Source: Clostridia bacterium
GTDB taxonomy: Bacteria > Bacillota_A > Clostridia > Christensenellales > CAG-138
Length of the DNA stretch: 6,523 nucleotides
Direction of reading: 5' to 3'
NCBI GenBank assembly: GCA_017459315.1
Contig: JAFUDD010000119.1
Coordinates: forward strand, 1-6,523
The position numbers and the translations under genes are program-made. The notes under the pieces were generated by a model, which had not been told where the DNA came from, searched no databases, and saw only the letters and a program-made list of their open reading frames with translations. Below are positions 1 to 4,756 of the stretch, one piece after another. The stretch's first letter is position 1, and each line of letters opens with the position of its first letter.

Positions 1-105
1 CGCCCACGCTTGGGACAGCGAACAAAGCGCATCCAGGTATGTGCGGTACGGTTCAGTGTCCGCCTTCGCCTTTGGGATCCGGAGAACGGTGCAGGTCACG
101 GTCAT
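1..105 (-). CDS. Partial unrecognised CDS, last visible gene of the recX operon (C-terminus outside the window)
   Basis: An open frame of 35 codons begins with ATG at 105-103 and runs to the left edge without a stop. The start lies one base after the TAA of the HAD phosphatase gene (TAAGATG). A Shine-Dalgarno-like GGAGAAG sits seven bases upstream (113-119), inside the last codons of that gene. This arrangement matches the tight, coupled junctions of the rest of the operon and is the main reason for calling it a gene. The visible residues begin MTVTCTVLRIPKAKADTEPY; there is no signal peptide, membrane segment or motif that I recognise, and I assign no function. It could also be a chance open frame past the operon end, but no terminator hairpin is visible in these 105 bases. 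Confidence 0.5.
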   Translation of the reverse strand, partial: MTVTCTVLRIPKAKADTEPYRTYLDALCSLSQAWA

Positions 106-106
106 C

Positions 107-745
107 TTACAGCTTCTCCATCAGCGCCACAAGCTCCATCGGCTTGTCGATGCGATACTGCGCCGTGGGAACATGACCGTAGCCATAGGTCGCCCACACG
201 AACGGGACGCCCGCTTCTGCGGCGGCATCGGCGTCGCTTTGCGCGTCCCCGACAAAGACCGTGCCGGTAAAGCCGTTGCGTGCGATCACGGTTTGGATAT
301 TCTGCCCCTTGGTGCGCGGGCCGAGGCGCATATCCTGACAGATCACGTCCGCAAAATAATGTTGAAAGCCGTAGAAGGTCAGAAAGTTGTTGAGGTACGT
401 CGGCTCGCAGTTGCTTGCGATAAACAGGCTGTACTTCTGCGACAGCGTTTGCAGCATCGTTTCCAGTCCATCATACAGCCGCCCGCCCTCCTTGAGGATC
501 GTATCGCAGCCCAGTTTTTCGGCATGGCGGAAGATGCGCAGCTTCACGCTTTCATCCGCGTCCTTCAGCTCCGGGAACAGCCCCTCCACATACGGCAGCG
601 CGGCAAGTCCCGTGACCGCATAGACCTCGTCCACGGTCGGCTGATGCACGCCCGGCATATCCTTGACCGCGTCGGCAAAAAAGTCGCGGTAACGCGCCGC
701 ATAGTCCCACAGGGTTCCGTCCAAATCAAATCCGATGCTGTCCAT
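107..745 (-). CDS. HAD-superfamily hydrolase, phosphoglycolate phosphatase-like
   Basis: This is a 212-residue protein with all four haloacid dehalogenase (HAD) motifs. Motif I is DLDGT with nucleophile Asp7 and general acid/base Asp9. Motif II is the Ser111 of IASN, motif III is probably Lys146 (RTKG), and motif IV is GDAQSD (Asp167, Asp171), which binds Mg2+. The segment between motifs I and II (about residues 15-90) is helical and long enough for a C1-type cap, as in the Gph/PGMB-like branch. The family removes phosphate from small metabolites in the cytoplasm; the substrate cannot be read from sequence. The length is normal for the branch. The start ATG lies 2 bp after the hflX stop, with GGGAGG at 753-758 and seven bases of spacing, so translation is probably coupled to hflX. 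A housecleaning role (2-phosphoglycolate or a damaged phosphometabolite) would suit the neighbouring nnr gene but is inference only. Confidence 0.9.
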   Translation of the reverse strand: MDSIGFDLDGTLWDYAARYRDFFADAVKDMPGVHQPTVDEVYAVTGLAALPYVEGLFPELKDADESVKLRIFRHAEKLGCDTILKEGGRLYDGLETMLQTLSQKYSLFIASNCEPTYLNNFLTFYGFQHYFADVICQDMRLGPRTKGQNIQTVIARNGFTGTVFVGDAQSDADAAAEAGVPFVWATYGYGHVPTAQYRIDKPMELVALMEKL

Positions 746-747
746 CG

Positions 748-2553
748 TTATGCCTCCCAGTCCGCTTTGGGGCGCTGCACCTCGATGCCGAGCGCCTTTT
801 GCAATTTATAGAGCTTATCCGCCTCCAGCATGGCGGTCACATGGTTGCCGTCTGCTTCATAGCTTTCGGAAAGGATCGTGCCGATCTCGCGCACGGTGTT
901 CATCGCGTCGAACTTATCATATGGAATCACAAGCTCCACGCGCGTCTGCGTGCGGTTCAGCGCCGTTTCGACTTTGTCCAACAGCGTCTCGATGCCGAGC
1001 CCCGTCTTGGCGCTGATCGTCACCGCGCCGTCCCTTTTGCGCGGTGCGGCATACTCTCTGTCCGCTTTATTGTACACTTCAATCAGCGGCGTATTGCCCG
1101 CGCCGAGCTCGGTCAATACCTGCTCCACAACGCGCATCTGGATATCGTAATGCGGACACGCGCTGTCCACGACGTGCAGGATCAGATCGGCGTCGCGCAC
1201 CTCCTCCAAGGTCGAATGAAACGCCTGCACCAGCTCATGCGGCAGCTTGTTGATAAAACCGACCGTGTCGGACAGCAGACATTCGGTGCCGTTCGGCAGC
1301 GTCACGCGGCGCACGACAGGATCGAGCGTGGCAAACAGCTTGTCCTCGGCGAGCACGTCGCTGTCGGACAGCGCGTTTAAGAGCGTGCTTTTGCCCGCGT
1401 TCGTATAGCCGACGAGAGCGACAAGCGGCACGGCGTTTTTCTTCCGCGCGGTACGTCTAAGGCCCCGCTGCTTTTCGACCTCGCTCAGCTCCTGTTCGAG
1501 CTCAAAGACCCGGCGGCGGATCCGTCTGCGGTCGATTTCGAGCTTCTTTTCACCGGGGCCGCGCATCCCGACGCCCGATGCGCCCTGCCTTGACATAACC
1601 ACGCCCGCGCCCAACAGACGCGGCAGGCGGTATTTCAGCTGTGCCAGCTCGACCTGCAGCTTGCCCTCACGCGTAGTGGCACGGGTGGCGAAGATATCCA
1701 AAATCAGCATCGTGCGGTCGATGACCGGCGCGCCGAGAATATCCTCCAGGTTTCGAATCTGGATCGCGGACAGTTCATCGTCGAAGATGAACAGATCCGC
1801 TTCGGTCGCGCTGCCGAGGAGCCGCAGCTCGTCCGCCTTGCCGGAGCCGACATAGGTCGCGTTATCGACGGGGCGCTTTCGCTGCTGCTCGACCGCCACG
1901 ACCTTAACGCCCGCAGTTTCGGCCAGCTGTTTGAGTTCTTCGAGCGTGTCATAGCCGTCGTTGTTCTCAATGCCGACCAAAATCGTTCGCTCCGGCTCGC
2001 TCTGCGTAACCGCATAGGTCGGCGCCTTCAAACGTGCATCGGCCTCGGAGATCGCATCCAAAAGGCCGCGCTGCGGCAGCCGGTCGTGGCGCATCGGGCC
2101 GTAGATCAGGGGCTTTCGCTCCTCCTCCACCATCTCCCCGACATAGGACGCATACACGCTTGTGGGCTTGCCGTCCCGCACGCCGATGGCTACCATCGCG
2201 TCGAGCCGCATGGAGTTCAGCGTGCCGAGGTCCACATCGGACAGATAGCCGCTGCCGTTCGGGTGCGTATGGATACAGCGTACGCCGCAAAGCCGGTCGA
2301 TGTTGCGAACAAGGCGCATGTTCGGCATCGAAACCGTCGTCGCGTCGCCGATCGACACATCTGCGATCATGCCCCCGCGGGAGATATAGACCGAAATTTC
2401 GCGCCCGATGCGGCCGGTAAAATCCGCAAGCGCCTCGGCCAGCTCGCGCGAAAGGAACACCCCGGTCGGCTGTTCGAGCGTATAGAGGATTTGCATTTCC
2501 TCCAGTATGGTATCGCGGATGCCCGCGACGTTGCCGTTGATTTTCTTTTCCAT
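748..2553 (-). CDS. hflX: GTPase HflX, long form with an N-terminal JAMM/RadC-like domain
   Basis: HflX is a ribosome-binding GTPase that splits stalled or hibernating ribosomes under stress. The protein has 601 residues, against about 425 for E. coli HflX; the surplus is N-terminal. Order of domains: residues about 30-140 form an extra domain with HTHP(x6)SDVD (His95, His97, Ser105, Asp108), a JAMM/MPN metal-site pattern as in RadC. Residues about 188-276 are the HflX nucleotide-binding N-domain. Residues about 277-375 are a basic, coiled linker containing the family signature [13 protein letters not shown]. The G domain follows: G1 GYTNAGKST (382-390), G2 around Thr409, G3 DTVGF (429-433), G4 NKAD (495-498), G5 SAK (514-516). 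The C-terminal region to 601 is typical of the family. The GTPase motifs are all intact. The start at 2553 has only a weak AAGGGA upstream, and the gene begins 10 bp after nnr. The core identity is certain; the N-terminal domain call is by motif and by eye. Confidence 0.97.
   Translation of the reverse strand: MEKKINGNVAGIRDTILEEMQILYTLEQPTGVFLSRELAEALADFTGRIGREISVYISRGGMIADVSIGDATTVSMPNMRLVRNIDRLCGVRCIHTHPNGSGYLSDVDLGTLNSMRLDAMVAIGVRDGKPTSVYASYVGEMVEEERKPLIYGPMRHDRLPQRGLLDAISEADARLKAPTYAVTQSEPERTILVGIENNDGYDTLEELKQLAETAGVKVVAVEQQRKRPVDNATYVGSGKADELRLLGSATEADLFIFDDELSAIQIRNLEDILGAPVIDRTMLILDIFATRATTREGKLQVELAQLKYRLPRLLGAGVVMSRQGASGVGMRGPGEKKLEIDRRRIRRRVFELEQELSEVEKQRGLRRTARKKNAVPLVALVGYTNAGKSTLLNALSDSDVLAEDKLFATLDPVVRRVTLPNGTECLLSDTVGFINKLPHELVQAFHSTLEEVRDADLILHVVDSACPHYDIQMRVVEQVLTELGAGNTPLIEVYNKADREYAAPRKRDGAVTISAKTGLGIETLLDKVETALNRTQTRVELVIPYDKFDAMNTVREIGTILSESYEADGNHVTAMLEADKLYKLQKALGIEVQRPKADWEA
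2230..2271 (-). other. JAMM/MPN metal-binding signature coding segment within hflX
   Basis: These codons give residues 95-108 of HflX, His-Thr-His-Pro, six residues, then Ser-Asp-Val-Asp. The spacing HxH-x7-SxxD is exactly that of JAMM/MPN+ metalloenzymes and of RadC (HNHPSG...PSxxD). About 40 residues upstream, Glu52 in REISVYI occupies the place of the Glu in the RadC motif REHF. Downstream, DAMVAIG followed by a short turn resembles the RadC strand DHLVIG. The enclosing domain is about residues 30-140 (2134-2466). Metal binding and peptidase or isopeptidase activity are inferred, not shown; RadC itself has no settled enzymatic activity. Confidence 0.7.
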
Positions 2554-2563
2554 AGATTCCCTT

Positions 2564-4015
2564 TTATTTTGATAAGGCGTCGATCACATCGGTCGCAAGC
2601 AGCATCCGTTCGCCCAGCAGTCGATACGCTTCGGCGGCGCTTGTGCCGAGAAGATACGTCCCCGCCCTCGCCGCGTCGAACGGCATAAGACCTTGGCTCA
2701 ACAGTCCCGTGATGATGCCGGTCAGCACATCGCCGCTGCCGCCCTTGGACAGCCCCGGCGTACCTTCGGTGCAAAGCACGGTATGCGTGCCGTCGGTCAC
2801 AACCGTGGTCGCACCCTTTAGAAGCACGGTGCAGGAGAAGCCCTTTGCCGCCGTGATCGGATCGGCAAGGATTTCCGTGATCGAAACGTTTTTCAGCCGC
2901 GCCATCTCGCCCGGATGCGGCGTGATGACAACGTTTTTATGCAGCAGCGGCAAAAGCTCCTGGTGCCTTGAAAGGCAGTTCAGCCCGTCCGCATCGAGCA
3001 CCGCGGGAATGCTGCCTTCCAGTACCGCCTTCAGCAGCGGCGCGATCTCGCCGCTGCCGACGCCGCAGCCGACGCCGACGGCGCTCTTTTTGGCAAGCGC
3101 AGCAATCGCCGTTTCGCAAGCTGCCTCGTTCCAGTCCTCCGTGCCGGTCGGAATCGTGATCACTTCCGGCAGCGCCGAAAACATCGGGCGCACAGTATCC
3201 GGCGTGCAGACCGAGAGGATGCCGCAGCCCGCGCGCAGCGCCGCCCTTGCGGACAGCAGAGCAGCCCCGGTATATTGCTTCGACCCGACGCACAGCAGCG
3301 CGTGGCCGTTCTTTCCCTTATGCGAATCGAAGGGACGCGGCGGCAAAAGCGGCTCGATATCCGCGCTCTCCTGCCAAAAGATATCCTCGGTGAAGCTGAA
3401 CGGCTGCTCGTCCGCCAGCGGGCAGACCGTGATTGCGCCGGTATACGCGCGGCCCTGCCCCAGAAGCATGCCGGTTTTGACAAACTGCATCGTGACGGTT
3501 TCCGTGGCCTTCACCGCCGCGCCGAGCACCTTGCCGTGCGCCGCATCAAGTCCGGACGGGATATCGGCGGCAAGCACCGGACAGCCGGACGCATTGATGC
3601 GCTCGATCACGGCCGCGTATTTGCCCGTCACTTCACGATCCAGTCCGACACCGAAGATCGCATCGACAAGCAGCTCGTCCGGGTTCGGCGCCCATTCCGT
3701 CTCGACCGGTACGCCCGCTTCCTTGGCAAGCGCAAGATAGTATGCCGTATCCGCCGTCAGCTTTTCCAAATTGCCGACCATGACGATCCGGACGGGAACG
3801 TTTTCCTTTTGCAGCAGCCACGCAAGCGCCACACCGTCGCCGCCGTTGTTGCCGCTGCCGCAAAGACAGGTCACGGCACGGCCTTTGCGCAATCGCAAAG
3901 CGGCTTCACATAGGCCCATAGCGGCGCGGCGCATGAGCTCCTTGGACGGGATGCCGCCGTCGATGCGGCTTCTGTCCCATTCCTTCATATCCTGCGGCCA
4001 AACGACGCGTTTCAT
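2564..4015 (-). CDS. nnr: Bifunctional NAD(P)HX epimerase / ADP-dependent NAD(P)HX dehydratase (YjeF family)
   Basis: This 483-residue cytoplasmic protein repairs NADH and NADPH that have become hydrated (NADHX/NADPHX). The N-terminal YjeF_N domain (about residues 1-205) interconverts the R and S epimers. It shows GSGNNGGDG (53-61), DAIFGVGL (118-125) and DIPSGLDA (151-158). The C-terminal ribokinase-like domain (about 220-483) dehydrates S-NAD(P)HX using ADP (ATP in the eukaryotic version). It shows HKGKNGH (232-238), DADGLN (341-346), TPHPGEM (365-371) and [10 protein letters not shown] (424-433), with Asp429 as the expected catalytic base. Both active sites look complete, and the length is usual for the bacterial fusion (about 500). 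The ATG overlaps the recX TGA as ATGA, with GGAGGA at 4022-4027, so translation is probably coupled to recX. E. coli uses the name nnr (formerly yjeF). Confidence 0.96.
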   Translation of the reverse strand: MKRVVWPQDMKEWDRSRIDGGIPSKELMRRAAMGLCEAALRLRKGRAVTCLCGSGNNGGDGVALAWLLQKENVPVRIVMVGNLEKLTADTAYYLALAKEAGVPVETEWAPNPDELLVDAIFGVGLDREVTGKYAAVIERINASGCPVLAADIPSGLDAAHGKVLGAAVKATETVTMQFVKTGMLLGQGRAYTGAITVCPLADEQPFSFTEDIFWQESADIEPLLPPRPFDSHKGKNGHALLCVGSKQYTGAALLSARAALRAGCGILSVCTPDTVRPMFSALPEVITIPTGTEDWNEAACETAIAALAKKSAVGVGCGVGSGEIAPLLKAVLEGSIPAVLDADGLNCLSRHQELLPLLHKNVVITPHPGEMARLKNVSITEILADPITAAKGFSCTVLLKGATTVVTDGTHTVLCTEGTPGLSKGGSGDVLTGIITGLLSQGLMPFDAARAGTYLLGTSAAEAYRLLGERMLLATDVIDALSK

Positions 4016-4494
4016 GCTTCGTCCTCCAGACTTGCCAATGCGGCGTCGAGCGCCTTAAAACACACATCATAGCCGTACCCGCGCGACTGGAGCCGCGACA
4101 GGACGCGCTGCTTTCGCTTTTCCGGTTCGAGCGACGCAAACTGGCGCGCAAACTTTTCGGCGACCGCGACGGCGTTTTCCAGTTCCGTTTCGTCGGGCAG
4201 TTCGCTGAGCGTCTCGGCAATGATTTCCTTATCTATGTGATGCTCCGCAAGCTGCCGATACAGGTGCGAGCGGGACAGGGGCTTTGTGGCAAGGCGCGTT
4301 TTGACAAACTGCTCCGCAAAGTGCCGGTCGTCCAAAAGGCCGAGTTCCTTTAGGCGCGCTATCGTTGCTTCCACATCGGCTTCGCCGTAATCCTTGCCGT
4401 CCAGATAGGTTTGCATTTCGTATACAGTGCGGTCGCGCGCGGTCAAGTAGGACATTGCGCAGTCCATCGGTGACAGACCTTTTCCCTTAGCCAT
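4012..4494 (-). CDS. recX: Regulatory protein RecX (RecA modulator)
   Basis: With the start chosen here the protein has 160 residues, in the normal range for short RecX proteins. RecX binds the groove of RecA filaments and modulates strand exchange and the SOS response. The protein is all-helical with the three tandem three-helix repeats of the family: about residues 9-52 (AMSYLTARDRT..E..TYL), 53-100 (LLDDRHFAEQFVKTRL...LYRQLAEHHID), and 112-152 (AEKFA...KRKQRVLSRLQSRGY). The LDD.FA signature is present. An in-frame ATG eight codons upstream (4518) is rejected: no Shine-Dalgarno precedes it and the predicted transcript begins almost on top of it, whereas ATG 4494 has AGGGAGGA five bases away. 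The gene heads the operon; recA itself is not in the window. Confidence 0.93.
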   Translation of the reverse strand: MAKGKGLSPMDCAMSYLTARDRTVYEMQTYLDGKDYGEADVEATIARLKELGLLDDRHFAEQFVKTRLATKPLSRSHLYRQLAEHHIDKEIIAETLSELPDETELENAVAVAEKFARQFASLEPEKRKQRVLSRLQSRGYGYDVCFKALDAALASLEDEA

Positions 4495-4498
4495 AGCG

Positions 4499-4506
4499 TC
4501 CTCCCT
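4499..4506 (-). promoter_or_regulatory. Ribosome binding site deciding the recX start
   Basis: On the minus strand this reads AGGGAGGA, a near-perfect Shine-Dalgarno, with five bases between GGAGG and ATG 4494. The competing ATG at 4518 is preceded by TATACTGATATTCT, which has no Shine-Dalgarno match but does contain the -10 box. This fixes the start eight codons downstream of the longest open frame. Confidence 0.85.
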
Positions 4507-4526
4507 GCTTGCTTTCATAGAATATC

Positions 4527-4555
4527 AGTATAGCACAGGATCGAAGAATTGAAAA
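4527..4555 (-). promoter_or_regulatory. Predicted sigma-A promoter of the recX-nnr-hflX-HAD operon
   Basis: On the minus strand the -35 is TTTTCA (4555-4550, 4 of 6 to TTGACA). A 17-base spacer follows, and the -10 is TATACT (4532-4527, 5 of 6 to TATAAT). TGC directly before it makes an extended -10, which compensates for the modest -35. Transcription would start near 4520, giving a 5' leader of about 25 bases before ATG 4494. No Gram-positive LexA box (CGAAC-N4-GTTCG) is visible near it, so SOS control of recX is not supported here. Confidence 0.65.
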
Positions 4556-4671
4556 GCATGTGTTTTGCCCCGGCGCAATTTTGCCGTTGCCGCATATTGC
4601 ATATTCCGGTAAAATCTGTCGAAAAGATTCGTCTAAATTGTAACAACTTTATAAACGGTTTTCAAAGCGGG
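4556..4671. other. Divergent intergenic spacer, no gene
   Basis: This is the centre of the 262-base gap between recX and the VanW gene. It is richer in A+T than its flanks. I see a tandem seven-base repeat GCATATT GCATATT (4592-4605), two copies of TTTTGCC 16 bases apart (4563-4569 and 4579-4585), and a weak hairpin CGGC...GCCG (4571-4586). None has a T-run that would make it a terminator, and none matches an operator I know. They could be regulator sites, but this is not supported beyond the repeats themselves. Confidence 0.4.
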
Positions 4672-4699
4672 TAGTCAAAATCTTTTTTTGTGATACAAT
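4672..4699 (+). promoter_or_regulatory. Predicted sigma-A promoter of the VanW-family gene
   Basis: The -35 is TAGTCA (4672-4677, 4 of 6), the spacer is 16 bases, and the -10 is TACAAT (4694-4699, 5 of 6). TGA just before the -10 forms an extended -10. Transcription would begin near 4706, leaving a leader of about 50 bases. The spacer contains a run of seven T (4683-4689); a change in its length would move the spacer to or away from the optimal 17. Confidence 0.65.
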
Positions 4700-4744
4700 G
4701 CAAATGAGAAAAAAGGATGATTCTTCCGTGCATTCGGAGCAGAA

Positions 4745-4751
4745 AGAAGGA
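4745..4751 (+). promoter_or_regulatory. Ribosome binding site of the VanW-family gene
   Basis: AGAAGGA lies five bases before ATG 4757, a good Shine-Dalgarno match. It supports this start, after which a basic n-region and hydrophobic signal follow immediately. Confidence 0.75.
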
Positions 4752-4756
4752 ACGAT

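Noticed and set aside
41..811. A 256-codon plus-strand open frame antisense to the HAD gene, with several others antisense to hflX
   Set aside because: The minus-strand genes carry full catalytic motifs, Shine-Dalgarno sites and tight junctions; the plus frames have none of these and cross gene boundaries.
2643..3740. A 365-codon open frame on the plus strand
   Set aside because: It is wholly antisense to nnr, whose domains and motifs are complete; the antisense product is low-complexity Ser/Pro/Ala and is explained by G+C-rich codon use.
4571..4586. Hairpin CGGC...GCCG considered as a terminator
   Set aside because: The stem has only four or five pairs and no T-run follows; it also lies between divergent promoters, where no transcript needs to end.
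4620..4634. Imperfect palindrome CGAAAAGATTCG considered as a LexA (SOS) box
   Set aside because: The half-sites lack the C and G of CGAAC-N4-GTTCG and the total length is two bases short, so it does not meet the Gram-positive consensus.
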